Assembly: GCF_009911265.1 (NCBI RefSeq)
Contig: NZ_QXXA01000001.1
Location: 1-64,000, forward strand
From: Senegalia massiliensis
GTDB taxonomy: Bacteria > Bacillota > Clostridia > Tissierellales > SIT17
Direction: 5' to 3'
DNA length: 64,000 nucleotides
A program made the position numbers and the translations under genes. Positions 44,055 through 53,021 of this stretch are shown here, piece after piece; the stretch's first letter is position 1, and the number at the start of each line of letters is the position of its first letter. The notes below the pieces were generated by a model. The model had not been told where the DNA came from. It searched no databases and worked only from the letters and a program-made list of their open reading frames with translations.

Positions 44055-44531
44055 TTATAATAATTCTTTTATATTCATTTCTATATCTTTAGGTTTTGTA
44101 GTAGGTGCAAATCTGTTTACAACATTACCTTTTTTATCAATTAAAAATTTAGTGAAATTCCACTTTATTTTTTTACTGCCTAGTAGTCCACCTTGCTCTT
44201 TTTTCAAATGTTTGTAAAGTGGATGTTCATTTTCGCCATTTACATCTAGTTTCTGAAATATGGGGTAAGTAATATTATAATGCGTTGGATATTTATGTTT
44301 TATTTCTTCATTTGAAAGTGGTTCTTGATTTTTAAATTGGTTACAAGGAAATGCTAGAACTACAAATCCATTATCTTTATATTTTTGATATAATTCTTCC
44401 AATTCTCCAAACTGGGTTTTAAGACCTCATTCAGATGCAGTATTTACAATTAACATAACATGATTTTTAAATCTTTCTAATTTGATTTTTTCTTTATTGA
44501 TATCATTTACTTCAATATCATATATACTCAT
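44055..44531 (-). CDS. gpx: Glutathione peroxidase, predicted selenoprotein (UGA codon 35)
   Basis: The 158-aa frame from ATG 44531 (GAAAGGAATG site) is a complete glutathione peroxidase except for an in-frame TGA at 44427-44429, codon 35, exactly at the catalytic position: IVNTASE-[UGA]-GLKTQF, where the family has NTASxCG or NTASxUG. The rest of the active site is intact: FPCNQFKNQE (Gln69) and KWNF (Trp124, Asn125). A 6-bp stem with a 5-base loop containing GG starts 11 bases after the UGA and could be a bacterial SECIS element. Readthrough as selenocysteine fits far better than a nonsense mutation, because no other damage is visible. It would reduce peroxides using thiols. Confidence 0.8.
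44399..44429 (-). promoter_or_regulatory. UGA Sec codon and candidate bSECIS hairpin
   Basis: Minus strand: UGA (44429-44427), then 11 bases, then CCAGUU / AAUUGG pairing (44415-44410 with 44404-44399, one G-U) around loop UGGAG. A G within the first two loop bases and the distance from UGA fit bacterial SECIS rules loosely. Confidence 0.55.
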
Positions 44532-44637
44532 AAAATCATTCCTTTCATTGCTTTAACTTTAGTATACCCTTATAATAAAAGTATAAAACTTATAAATGGT
44601 TTTATAAAAAATTTATGAAAGGATGATAAAAATTAAT

Positions 44638-45816
44638 ATGAAATATAATTTTGATAATACAATTGATAGAAGGAATACTTATTCCAGAAAGTGGGACCCT
44701 GAAATATTAGAAGAGATGTTTGGAAGAAATGACTTATTACCATTTTGGGTAGCTGATATGGATTTTAGAGTAGCCAAACCTATAGAAGATGCAATTGTTA
44801 ATAGGGCTAATCATCCTATATATGGTTATAGTAAACGACCAGAGTCATATTATGATGCAATAGTTGAATGGATAAATAAGCGTTTTGATTATAAGATAAA
44901 AAAAGAATGGATAATGTACACACCAGGTGTTGTGCCGGCTATAAATTATATTATACAAGCATTTACAGATGAAAAAGATAGTATTATGATACAAGAACCT
45001 GTATATTATCCTTTTAGACGTTCAATTGAAAATAATAATAGAAATGTAGTTAATTCTCCTCTTGAATTTGATGGTGAAAAATATAATATTAATTTTAAAG
45101 ATATAGAAGAAAAAATACAAAGTGAAAATGTGAAAATATTTATACTTTGTAGTCCTCATAACCCAATAGGGAGAGTATGGACAAAAACTGAGTTAGAGAA
45201 ATTAGGTAATATATGTTTGGAAAATAATGTTTTAATAGTGTCAGATGAGATTCATAATGATTTAGTATATAAAGGATATATACATACGATGCTTGCTTCT
45301 ATTAATAAAGATTTTGAAATGAATTCAATAACATGTACTGCACCAAGTAAAACGTTCAACTTAGCAGGTATGGAAGCATCTAATATTATAATACCAAATA
45401 GTAGATTTAGAGAAAAATTCCAAGAAATATTAGATCTTAATAATATAGGATTTCAAAATCCGCTAAGTATAGCTGCAGTTGAGTCGGCATATAAAGAAGG
45501 AGAAGATTGGTTGGAACAACTATTGAAATATTTGCAAGGTAATATAGAGTTTATTGAAGAATATTTAAATAAAAATCTTCCCAAGGCAAAACTTATAAAA
45601 CCTCAAGCCACATATTTAGCCTGGATTGATTTAAGAAAATATGAAAGTGATGGAGAAATTTTAGAAAATAAAATAATAAATAAAGGGAAAATAGCATTAA
45701 ATGGTGGTACTTGGTTTGGAAAAGATGGAGAAGGATTTATGAGATTAAATTTTGCTTGTTCAAGAAGTATGTTAGAGAAAGGATTAAAAAGATTGTCAAA
45801 AGCAATAAATGAATAG
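44638..45816 (+). CDS. PatB/MalY-type aminotransferase (cystathionine beta-lyase)
   Basis: The 392-aa fold-type I PLP enzyme opens with the PatB/MalY signature NTIDRRNTYSRKWDP and LLPFWVADMDFRV. The PLP lysine lies in TAPSKTFNLAG (about residue 228), with the Asp of VSDEIHNDL before it and SPHNPIGRVW. Relatives cleave cystathionine or cysteine conjugates, giving pyruvate, ammonia and a thiol. The start is set at ATG 44638 (family start), though GAAAGGATG is 15 bases upstream; ATG 44623 overlaps that site. Monocistronic with a terminator. Confidence 0.9.
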   Translation: MKYNFDNTIDRRNTYSRKWDPEILEEMFGRNDLLPFWVADMDFRVAKPIEDAIVNRANHPIYGYSKRPESYYDAIVEWINKRFDYKIKKEWIMYTPGVVPAINYIIQAFTDEKDSIMIQEPVYYPFRRSIENNNRNVVNSPLEFDGEKYNINFKDIEEKIQSENVKIFILCSPHNPIGRVWTKTELEKLGNICLENNVLIVSDEIHNDLVYKGYIHTMLASINKDFEMNSITCTAPSKTFNLAGMEASNIIIPNSRFREKFQEILDLNNIGFQNPLSIAAVESAYKEGEDWLEQLLKYLQGNIEFIEEYLNKNLPKAKLIKPQATYLAWIDLRKYESDGEILENKIINKGKIALNGGTWFGKDGEGFMRLNFACSRSMLEKGLKRLSKAINE

Positions 45817-45833
45817 TTATAATATCCTAAAAG

Positions 45834-45868
45834 AAATATTCGTATTAGAAAATACGAATATTTTTTTT
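45834..45868 (+). terminator. Terminator of the PatB/MalY gene
   Basis: AAATATTCGTATT pairs perfectly with AATACGAATATTT around a 4-base loop and ends in T8. Confidence 0.88.
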
Positions 45869-45935
45869 GATATATTATAAAACTACTATTATAAAAGATT
45901 AAATCCGAACTATAAATAATTTTTTATAAAAAATG

Positions 45936-45964
45936 TTGACTTTTGTCGAAAAAAGTATTACAAT
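45936..45964 (+). promoter_or_regulatory. Promoter of the purine permease gene
   Basis: TTGACT (45936-45941), 17 bases, TACAAT (45959-45964). No purine riboswitch structure is visible in the 36 bases before the ATG. Confidence 0.65.
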
Positions 45965-45999
45965 GGGAAACGTAGAAAACGACTAAGGGGGTTTTTAAT

Positions 46000-47289
46000 A
46001 TGTTAGAAAATATATTTAAGTTGAGTGAAAGAAATACTAATATAAAAACTGAAATGACAGCTGGGGTAGCAACTTTTATGACTATGGCATATATATTAAT
46101 TGTTCAGCCTAGTTTTATGCAAGCTGCAGGGATGGATGTAGGAGCAGTTACAGTAGTAACAGCGCTACTTTCTGGAGTATTTACATTGATTATGGGACTT
46201 TTTACAAATTTACCATTTGCCATGGCGCCAGCTATGGGAAGTAATGCATTTTTTGCTTTTACACTTGTAGCAGGGGGACTTGTGACTTGGCAAGAAGGAA
46301 TTGGTATGGTATTTATATCAGGGGTATTATTTTTAATTCTTACAGCATTAGGTCTTCGTGAAGTAATAGTAAAATTAATTCCTAAAAATATTAAGCTTGC
46401 AATAGGAGCTGCAGTTGGCTTCTTTATTGTGTTAATTGGTTTTAATAGTGCTCATTTTATGGATCTTTCTAGTGGATCAATTAAAATGGGGAGTTTAAGT
46501 GATAAGGGTGCACTTCTGTCATTGATAGGACTTGCTATTGTAGTTATTCTTATGGCTAATAAAATAAAAGGGGGTATATTAATTGCAATAGTTGCTACAA
46601 CATTAATTGGTATACCTATGGGAATAACAAATGTACCAAATACTTTAATTACATTGCCACCATCAATAGAACCTATATTTTTAAAACTTGATATTCTAGG
46701 TGCTTTAAAGTTGAGTTTTATACCGCTTATGTTTACTTTTTTTGTGGGAGACTTTTTTTCAACTCTTGGAACCCTGTTAGGAGTATCTGCTAAAGCAGAC
46801 TTATTAGATGAAGATGGTAATCTTCCAGATATAAATAAACCTTTTTTAGTAGATGCAATAGCTACAGTTACTGGAGCTTTATTTGGTTCAACAGTAGTTA
46901 CGACATATATAGAATCTGCTGCTGGAGTTGAAGAAGGTGGGCGTACTGGTCTTACTAGTGTTTTTACTGCAATATGTTTTTTACTTACAATATTTTTAAC
47001 ACCTATTGCAGGAATGATACCATCAGAAGCTACAGCACCAGCACTTATTATTATAGGATTATTAATGTTATCTGGGATAAAAGATATAGACTTTTCAGAT
47101 TTTACGGAGAGTTTTCCTGCATTTGCTACAATAATATTTACTGCATATACATCTAGTATTTCTAATGGTATAAGTGTAGGTATTATATCTTATGCTTTTG
47201 TGAAATTAGTTACTTTTAGATTTAAAGATGTCCATTGGGGAATATATATATTATGTATTCCGTTAATTTACTATTTCATAATAATGTAA
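46000..47289 (+). CDS. NCS2-family purine permease (AzgA/PbuG type)
   Basis: A 429-aa protein with about 12-13 helices of the AzgA branch: TAGVATFMTMAYILIVQP at the start, PFAMAPAMGSNAFFAF (substrate loop), IGAAVGFFIVLIGF, FVGDFFSTLGTLLGV and TTYIESAAGVEEGGRTGLTS. These carriers import adenine, guanine or hypoxanthine with a cation. The adenine deaminase gene follows by 85 bp, so adenine or hypoxanthine is the likely substrate. The ribosome site is AAGGGGG. Confidence 0.92.
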   Translation: MLENIFKLSERNTNIKTEMTAGVATFMTMAYILIVQPSFMQAAGMDVGAVTVVTALLSGVFTLIMGLFTNLPFAMAPAMGSNAFFAFTLVAGGLVTWQEGIGMVFISGVLFLILTALGLREVIVKLIPKNIKLAIGAAVGFFIVLIGFNSAHFMDLSSGSIKMGSLSDKGALLSLIGLAIVVILMANKIKGGILIAIVATTLIGIPMGITNVPNTLITLPPSIEPIFLKLDILGALKLSFIPLMFTFFVGDFFSTLGTLLGVSAKADLLDEDGNLPDINKPFLVDAIATVTGALFGSTVVTTYIESAAGVEEGGRTGLTSVFTAICFLLTIFLTPIAGMIPSEATAPALIIIGLLMLSGIKDIDFSDFTESFPAFATIIFTAYTSSISNGISVGIISYAFVKLVTFRFKDVHWGIYILCIPLIYYFIIM

Positions 47290-47374
47290 ATATAAATATA
47301 AATAATAAGATTAGTATGGTATAATAGGGTAATTTAAATATACTATACTAATTTTTTATAAGGAGATGAATATT

Positions 47375-49153
47375 ATGAAGATTATGCCAAAATATAAAAA
47401 GAAATTGATAGAATCAGCTTTAGGTAAAATAGAATGTGATCTAGCTATAGAAAATGCTAATATATTAAATTTATTTACAGGTGAGATATATAAAGGGGAT
47501 GTTGGAATATATGATGGATTTATTTCTCATATAAGAGTAAATGCAGATGAAGTTAAAATAAAAGCTAAGGATCATTATGATGCTAAAGGAAAATATTTAA
47601 TTCCAGGATTAATAGATGCTCATATACATATAGAAAGTACAATGATGACCCCAAGGAATTTTGCAGAAGCTGTTATTCCTAATGGAACTACTACTGTGAT
47701 TACAGATCCTCATGAAATAGCAAATGTCTGTGGAATAGATGGTGTAAAATATATGATAGATAATAGCAAAGATGTACCGATGAATCAATTTATACTTGCT
47801 CCATCATGTGTTCCATCTGTTCCAGGAAAAGAAAATGCAGGGGCTGAATTCCAAAAAGAAGATATAGAAGAAATATTAAATCTAGATAGAGTTATAGGTT
47901 TAGGGGAAGTAATGGACTTTTTAGGTGTAATAAACAATGATAAGAGAATGGTAGATATTTTAAATTTAGTGGAAGAAAAAGATTTATTTATACAAGGTCA
48001 TGCTCCTTATTTAAGTGGAAAAGATTTATCTGCATATATGTGTGCAGGTCCAACAACTGATCATGAAAGTAGGACAGCTAAAGAAGCAGTAGATAAAATG
48101 AGAGTAGGAATGTATGTAGATGCTAGAGATAGTTCAATATCTAAAAATGTAGAAGATATAGTTAATGGTGTGGGCAAATTTAGATATTTAGATTATCTTA
48201 CTTTATGCACAGATGATAGAGAAGCAGAAGATATTTTAGAAAATGGACATATGAATGATGTTGTAAAGTCTGCTATAAAAGCTGGTATGAATCCAATTGA
48301 TGCAATAAGAAGTGCTAGTTTAAACATAGCAAGAGAAATAAATATTAGAAATTTAGGAGCAATAGCACCTGGATATGTAGCAGATATGCTAATAGTAGAT
48401 TCTCTAGAAGACATAAAGCCAGAATCTGTATTTTTTAGAGGTGAATTAGTTGCTCAAAATGGAAAAATGAAAAAAGATATAAAACAGAAAGAATTTGAAA
48501 TAGAAAATATAAATACAGTGTATGCAGATAATATAGAAGAAAATGATTTTAAAATAAAAGCTCCCATAAAAGAAGGTTATGTTAAGACAAATGTAATAAA
48601 ATACAGATCTCTTAAATCGTCAACTACAGATCTTGTTGTAGAAGAGTTACCTGTAAAAGAGGGGTATTTAGATATATCTCATGATCCTGATTTGAAATAT
48701 GTTATAGTTATAAATAGACATAAAGGTTTTAAAACAAAAGGTTATGGAGTTGTTAGGAATTTTGGAACTAAGGAAGGTGCCATTGCATCTACAGTTTCAC
48801 ATGATTCTCATAATTTAACTATTTGTTATGATAATCCTAAAAATGGTCATATAGTAGCAAAAGATTTAATCGAAATTGGCGGAGGAATTAGTTGTTCTAA
48901 AAACGAAAAATTTGTAGAACATTTAAGCTTACCTATAGCTGGTCTTCTTTCTAAAAAAACGTGTAAAGAATTGGCAGAAGAAGCAGCAAAAATGAAAAGA
49001 GTTTTAAGGGGATTTGGATTAATTGACATAAAAAATCCACTCCTTAGAATAGCAACTTTAGCACTTCCAGTGATTCCAAATGCTAAAATGAGTGATTTAG
49101 GTATAATTGATGTATTAAATCAGGAAAAAGTAGATTTATTTCTAGACATATAA
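47375..49153 (+). CDS. ade: Adenine deaminase
   Basis: A 592-aa amidohydrolase converting adenine to hypoxanthine and ammonia. Visible marks: ANILNLFTGEIYKGDVGIYDG, LIPGLIDAHIHIESTMMTPRNFAEAV (metal HxH), TTTVITDPHEIANVCG, GLGEVMDF (Glu ligand), QGHAP (His) and the CTDDREAED Asp motif. The C-terminal domain typical of Ade follows (GGGISCSKNEKFVEHLSLPI). The start at 47375 is chosen, since AAGGAG is 9 bases upstream of it; ATG 47366 directly abuts that site. Confidence 0.96.
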   Translation: MKIMPKYKKKLIESALGKIECDLAIENANILNLFTGEIYKGDVGIYDGFISHIRVNADEVKIKAKDHYDAKGKYLIPGLIDAHIHIESTMMTPRNFAEAVIPNGTTTVITDPHEIANVCGIDGVKYMIDNSKDVPMNQFILAPSCVPSVPGKENAGAEFQKEDIEEILNLDRVIGLGEVMDFLGVINNDKRMVDILNLVEEKDLFIQGHAPYLSGKDLSAYMCAGPTTDHESRTAKEAVDKMRVGMYVDARDSSISKNVEDIVNGVGKFRYLDYLTLCTDDREAEDILENGHMNDVVKSAIKAGMNPIDAIRSASLNIAREINIRNLGAIAPGYVADMLIVDSLEDIKPESVFFRGELVAQNGKMKKDIKQKEFEIENINTVYADNIEENDFKIKAPIKEGYVKTNVIKYRSLKSSTTDLVVEELPVKEGYLDISHDPDLKYVIVINRHKGFKTKGYGVVRNFGTKEGAIASTVSHDSHNLTICYDNPKNGHIVAKDLIEIGGGISCSKNEKFVEHLSLPIAGLLSKKTCKELAEEAAKMKRVLRGFGLIDIKNPLLRIATLALPVIPNAKMSDLGIIDVLNQEKVDLFLDI

Positions 49154-49170
49154 ATAATGAGGTGTTTAAT

Positions 49171-49977
49171 ATGGATAAAATAATTGGCTTTATTGGTTGT
49201 GGAAATATGGGAAAAGCAATGGTGGGAGGAATAGCAAATTCTAGTATATTAAATTCTAAAAATATATTAGTAATTGATAATCACAAGGAAAATTTAGACT
49301 ATGTAAGAAAAAAATTTGGAGTATCTATAGCTGAAAATAAAATAGAAGTAGCAAAAAAATCTGATTTTTTATTTTTAGCTGTCAAGCCAAACGCTTATAG
49401 TGATTTAATAAGTGAAATAAAAAATGCTATTAAAGAAGGCGTAGTAATTATAAATATAGCAGCAGGAAAATCAATAGAAAATATTGAAAATGATTTTGGT
49501 AAAAAGTTAAAAGTAGTTAAAGCAATGCCCAATACACCTGCATTAGTTGGAGAAGGTATGACTGCTATATCTTTTAACGATAAAATTAGTAACGATGAAA
49601 AAGAAGATATTTTAAGAATTTTTAAAAGTTTTGGAGAAGCAGAGGTTGTTGAAGAAAAGTTAATGGATGTAGTAACTGCTACAAGTGGATCTTCTCCTGC
49701 TTATATATTCATGTTAATAGAAGCTATGGCTGATAGTGCGGTGTTAAATGGTATGAAAAGAGAAAAAGCATATAAAATTGCTTCTCAAGCTATTTTGGGT
49801 TCCGCTAAAATGGTTTTAGAAACAGGAGAACATCCAGGAGAATTAAAGGATATGGTTTGTTCACCTGGTGGAACTACGATTGAAGCAGTAGCATCTCTAG
49901 AAAAAGATGGATTTAGAAATTGTATTATTAATGCTATGAATATATGTGTACAAAAATCAAAGAAAATGACTAATTGA
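49171..49977 (+). CDS. proC: Pyrroline-5-carboxylate reductase
   Basis: 268 aa with an N-terminal NAD(P) fold, IGFIGCGNMGKAMVGGI (GxGxxG), AVKPNAYSDLI, the family centre KAMPNTPALVGEGMTAIS (about 118-135), and the C-terminal dimer motif ATSGSSPAYIFMLIEAMADSAVLNG plus MVCSPGGTTIEAV. It makes L-proline from P5C, the last proline step, joining proA and proB further along. It starts at ATG 49171 behind GAGGTG, 17 bases after ade. Confidence 0.95.
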   Translation: MDKIIGFIGCGNMGKAMVGGIANSSILNSKNILVIDNHKENLDYVRKKFGVSIAENKIEVAKKSDFLFLAVKPNAYSDLISEIKNAIKEGVVIINIAAGKSIENIENDFGKKLKVVKAMPNTPALVGEGMTAISFNDKISNDEKEDILRIFKSFGEAEVVEEKLMDVVTATSGSSPAYIFMLIEAMADSAVLNGMKREKAYKIASQAILGSAKMVLETGEHPGELKDMVCSPGGTTIEAVASLEKDGFRNCIINAMNICVQKSKKMTN

Positions 49978-49993
49978 TTATTTTAAAATATTC

Positions 49994-50022
49994 TTGACAT
50001 TTTAAAATAACCATGATACCAT
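49994..50022 (+). promoter_or_regulatory. Promoter of the lysine-riboswitch transcript
   Basis: TTGACA (49994-49999), 17 bases, TACCAT (50017-50022) with an upstream TG (extended -10), about 40 bases before the aptamer. Confidence 0.6.
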
Positions 50023-50060
50023 AAATGAAATTAAAATTTAATAAAAATCCTCATCTTACT

Positions 50061-50245
50061 AGGTGAGGTAGAGGCGCAATAATTATAAGTAGCTATATGG
50101 AGATCGGAAGTCTTTGAAGTATAGTAAAAGGAATTGTTGCCGAAGTTTTAGATACCAAAATCTAATGCTGGGTCCATATTTAATAGATATGGGACTGTCA
50201 TTATTGCATATTAGCTCCATGCGATAATGTTGTGCTATCTCACAC
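50061..50245 (+). promoter_or_regulatory. Lysine riboswitch (L box) aptamer
   Basis: The conserved L-box blocks occur in order: GTGAGGTAGAGGCGC, AAGTAG, AAGGAATTGTTGCCGAAG, GCTGGGTC, GGGACTGTCATTATTGCA, and the closing GTGCTATCTCAC. The P1 stem pairs 50063-50071 with 50235-50243. Lysine binding should favour the terminator at 50289 and switch off the ABC transporter downstream. Confidence 0.92.
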
Positions 50246-50288
50246 TGAGCTAGAAGGGAGAGGATGTCTTAGCTTTGCTATGTTTATA

Positions 50289-50325
50289 AAAGCATCTAAC
50301 TATCCTGTTGGGTGCTTTATTTTTA
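50289..50325 (+). terminator. Riboswitch-controlled terminator
   Basis: AAAGCATCTAAC pairs with GTTGGGTGCTTT (12 bp with G-U pairs) around a 6-base loop, followed by ATTTTT. It sits between the aptamer and the first transporter gene, the expected expression platform. Confidence 0.85.
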
Positions 50326-50357
50326 TACAAAAAAATAATTTTAAAGGAGAATAAAAA

Positions 50358-51203
50358 ATGAATAGAAAAACAATTTTGATATTAATTATGATTTTATTAA
50401 TAAATATAAGTTTAATAGGATGTAATAGAGAATCAGATATAGAAAGTGAAGAATCATCAAATAATAGTGATACATTTAAAGTAGGTCTTGAAGCAGGATA
50501 TCCACCATTTAATTGGACACAAATAGATAGTTCTAATGGAGCAGTTAAAATAAGTGATAACTCAGAATACGCTGGTGGATATGATGTAGAAATTGCAAAG
50601 AAAATTGCAGAAGGCTTAGGTAAAGAACTAGAAATAGTTAAACTTGAATGGGATGGATTATTGCCAGCATTAACTTCAAACAAAATAGATGCAATAATAG
50701 CAGGTATGTCACCTACAAAAGAACGTATGGAAACAATTGATTTTAGTAACAATTATTATAAATCAGATTTAGTAATGATAGTAAAAAAAGGTAGCAAATA
50801 TGAAGGTGCTGCATCTATTAATGACTTTAAAGGTGCAAAAGTAACGGCTCAATTAAATACTTTTCATTATAGTGTAATAGATCAAATAGATGGTGTGATT
50901 AAAGATGTAGCTATGGATAATTTCCCAGCTATGAGGGTAGCATTACAATCTGAGATGATAGATGGATATGTCTCAGAAAGACCAGAAGGGGTAAGTGCAA
51001 TAGCTGCAAATGACAATTTTGCTATGGTTGAGTTTCAAGAAGGGTTTAATACTTTAGATGACGATACAGCAATTGCTGTAGGACTAAAAAAAGAAAGTGA
51101 TTTAAGAGAAGAAATAAATGAAATATTAAAAGGTATTTCAGATAAAGAGCGTCAAGATATAATGAATAAAGCTATTAAGAATCAACCTACATTACAGGAA
51201 TAA
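50358..51203 (+). CDS. Amino acid ABC transporter substrate-binding lipoprotein, predicted lysine
   Basis: 281 aa with a lipoprotein signal (ILIMILLINISLIGC, Cys near residue 22) and a type-2 periplasmic-binding fold: FKVGLEAGYPPFNW, YDVEIAKKIAEGLGKELEIV, WDGLLPALTSNKIDAIIAGMS, PTKERMETIDFS. The general family includes arginine, lysine and glutamine binders. The lysine riboswitch just upstream points to lysine. The polytopic permease and ATPase follow in the same operon. Confidence 0.9.
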   Translation: MNRKTILILIMILLINISLIGCNRESDIESEESSNNSDTFKVGLEAGYPPFNWTQIDSSNGAVKISDNSEYAGGYDVEIAKKIAEGLGKELEIVKLEWDGLLPALTSNKIDAIIAGMSPTKERMETIDFSNNYYKSDLVMIVKKGSKYEGAASINDFKGAKVTAQLNTFHYSVIDQIDGVIKDVAMDNFPAMRVALQSEMIDGYVSERPEGVSAIAANDNFAMVEFQEGFNTLDDDTAIAVGLKKESDLREEINEILKGISDKERQDIMNKAIKNQPTLQE

Positions 51204-51227
51204 TGACATAAATCTAAGGAGGAAAAT

Positions 51228-51971
51228 ATGAGTTTTGAATATGTATCAAAAATGATTGTTGAAAATTGGCCCATGTTTGTTAGAGGAGCAGGAGTCACTT
51301 TAGTTATAGCTTTAACAGGTACTATAATTGGATCTGTTATTGGGTTATTAATAGGTATAATACGCACTATACCTCTTTCTGATAATAGAATAAAAAATAT
51401 ACTTATTAAAATTATTAATAATGTTTTATCTATATATATAGAGTTTTTTAGAGGAACTCCTATGATTGTACAAGCAATGGTCATATACTATGGCTCCGCT
51501 TTAGCATTTGATATCCACATGAATAGACTATTAGCTGCTATTTTTATAGTTTCTATTAATACAGGAGCATATATGTCTGAAATAGTTAGAGGAGGAATTG
51601 TATCTATAGATAATGGACAATTTGAAGCTGCTCAAGCTTTGGGAATGAATCATTTTAAAACAATGAAAAACATTATAATACCCCAAGTAATTAAAAACAT
51701 ATTACCAGCAACAGGAAATGAATTTGTTATAAATATAAAAGATACATCTGTTTTAAATGTTATAGGAGTAACAGAATTATTTTTTCAAACAAAATCTATA
51801 GCAGGAAATAATTTTAGATTTTTTGAAGCTTTTTTTATAGCAAGTATAATTTATTTTGTACTTACTTTCACTGTTACTAGAATTTTAAGAAATATTGAGA
51901 AAAGAATAGATAAACCTAAAAGATATAATAGGATGAAAAATCAAATTGAAGTAGATGCTAAAGCAGCATAA
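51228..51971 (+). CDS. Amino acid ABC transporter permease, predicted lysine
   Basis: 247 aa, about five or six helices, of the His/Glu/Gln/Arg/opine (HAAT) class: VTLVIALTGTIIGSVIGLLI near the N-terminus, EFFRGTPMIVQAMVIYYG, and the EAA loop EAAQALGMNHFKTMKNIIIPQ (about 134-154) that docks on the ATPase. Middle gene of the riboswitch-controlled operon, with GGAGG before its ATG. Confidence 0.92.
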   Translation: MSFEYVSKMIVENWPMFVRGAGVTLVIALTGTIIGSVIGLLIGIIRTIPLSDNRIKNILIKIINNVLSIYIEFFRGTPMIVQAMVIYYGSALAFDIHMNRLLAAIFIVSINTGAYMSEIVRGGIVSIDNGQFEAAQALGMNHFKTMKNIIIPQVIKNILPATGNEFVINIKDTSVLNVIGVTELFFQTKSIAGNNFRFFEAFFIASIIYFVLTFTVTRILRNIEKRIDKPKRYNRMKNQIEVDAKAA

Positions 51972-51985
51972 GGAAGGTGATATAG

Positions 51986-52714
51986 TTGAACAACATAATA
52001 GAAATTAAAAATTTAAGTAAATCTTATGAAGATAATGAAGTGTTAAAAGATATAAATTTTTCTGTTAATAAAGGAGAAGTCGTATGTATTATAGGTTCAT
52101 CTGGGTCAGGAAAATCTACTTTGCTTCGTTGTATTAATTTATTAGAAAATATAAATGGAGGAAAAATACTTTATAAAGGTAAAGATATATTACAAAATGA
52201 TTCCCATCATTACAGAACTAAATTAGGAATGGTTTTTCAACAATTTAATTTATTTAACAATTATAATGTATTAGAAAATTGCACTATAGGACCATTAAAG
52301 GTAATAAAAAAATCACAAGATAATGCTCGTAATATTGCTTTAAAATATTTAGAGGTGGTTGGAATGGATAGCTATATTGAGTATATGCCAAAATATTTAT
52401 CAGGAGGACAAAAACAAAGAGTTGCAATAGCAAGAGCTCTTTCTATGGAACCAGATGTAATTTTATTTGATGAACCAACATCTGCATTAGATCCAGAAAT
52501 GGTAGGAGAAGTTTTAAAAGTTATGAGAAAATTAGCTGATACTGGCTTAACTATGCTTATAGTTACTCATGAAATGGACTTTGCACGTGAGGTTGCTGAT
52601 AAAATTGTATTTATGGACAATGGTATAATTAAAGAAGAAGGTTCTCCAAAACAGATATTTAATAGTCCAAAAGAAAAAAGAACTAGAGAATTTCTAAGAA
52701 GAATTTTACATTGA
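51986..52714 (+). CDS. Amino acid ABC transporter ATP-binding protein, predicted lysine
   Basis: 242 aa with Walker A GSSGSGKS (about 32-39), the Q-loop VFQQFNLF, signature [15 protein letters not shown], Walker [15 protein letters not shown] and H-loop VTHEMDFA. Typical GlnQ/ArtM length. It starts with TTG behind GGAAGGTGAT, 14 bases after the permease. Energises lysine uptake with the two genes upstream. Confidence 0.94.
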   Translation: MNNIIEIKNLSKSYEDNEVLKDINFSVNKGEVVCIIGSSGSGKSTLLRCINLLENINGGKILYKGKDILQNDSHHYRTKLGMVFQQFNLFNNYNVLENCTIGPLKVIKKSQDNARNIALKYLEVVGMDSYIEYMPKYLSGGQKQRVAIARALSMEPDVILFDEPTSALDPEMVGEVLKVMRKLADTGLTMLIVTHEMDFAREVADKIVFMDNGIIKEEGSPKQIFNSPKEKRTREFLRRILH

Positions 52715-52734
52715 CAAACAAAAAAAGAAGCACT

Positions 52735-52986
52735 ATAATATTATTAATATATTTTAATAATTATAAATACTATGATGAAGATTATTAAGAAAGTGATGCT
52801 TTAACAGAGAATGGGAAATTGCTGAGAATCCTATAAGATAACTTTTTGAACCTACTTCTGAGTATGCAGTGATTAAGCTGTTACGTTTTTAGTCGCGTTA
52901 AGATTAGTTAAGTGAGTCTTCTATGACTAACAAGGGTGGTACCGCGAGTAAAAGTCCTCGTCTCTTCTGAGATGAGGACTTTTTTA
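52735..52986 (+). promoter_or_regulatory. T-box riboswitch, proline specifier
   Basis: Stem I features (AACAGAGAATGGGAAATTGC, TGAGAATCC) lead to a specifier loop GAA-CCT-ACTTCTGAG with the triplet CCT (Pro) at 52851-52853. The T-box AAGGGTGGTACCGCG (52932-52946) and a terminator (52950-52986, GTCCTC/GAGGAC stem with T6) follow. Uncharged tRNA-Pro should allow readthrough into proA-proB. Confidence 0.92.
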
Positions 52987-53021
52987 TATAAAATTATTAT
53001 TTTAAAGGAAGGATGATTAGC

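Noticed and set aside
45901-45999. Purine riboswitch upstream of the purine permease
   Set aside because: The leader between promoter and ATG is about 30 bases, too short for a purine aptamer, and lacks its conserved loops.
50300-50752. 150-codon minus-strand frame over the riboswitch terminator and binding-protein gene
   Set aside because: It crosses a terminator and is antisense to a clear lipoprotein gene.
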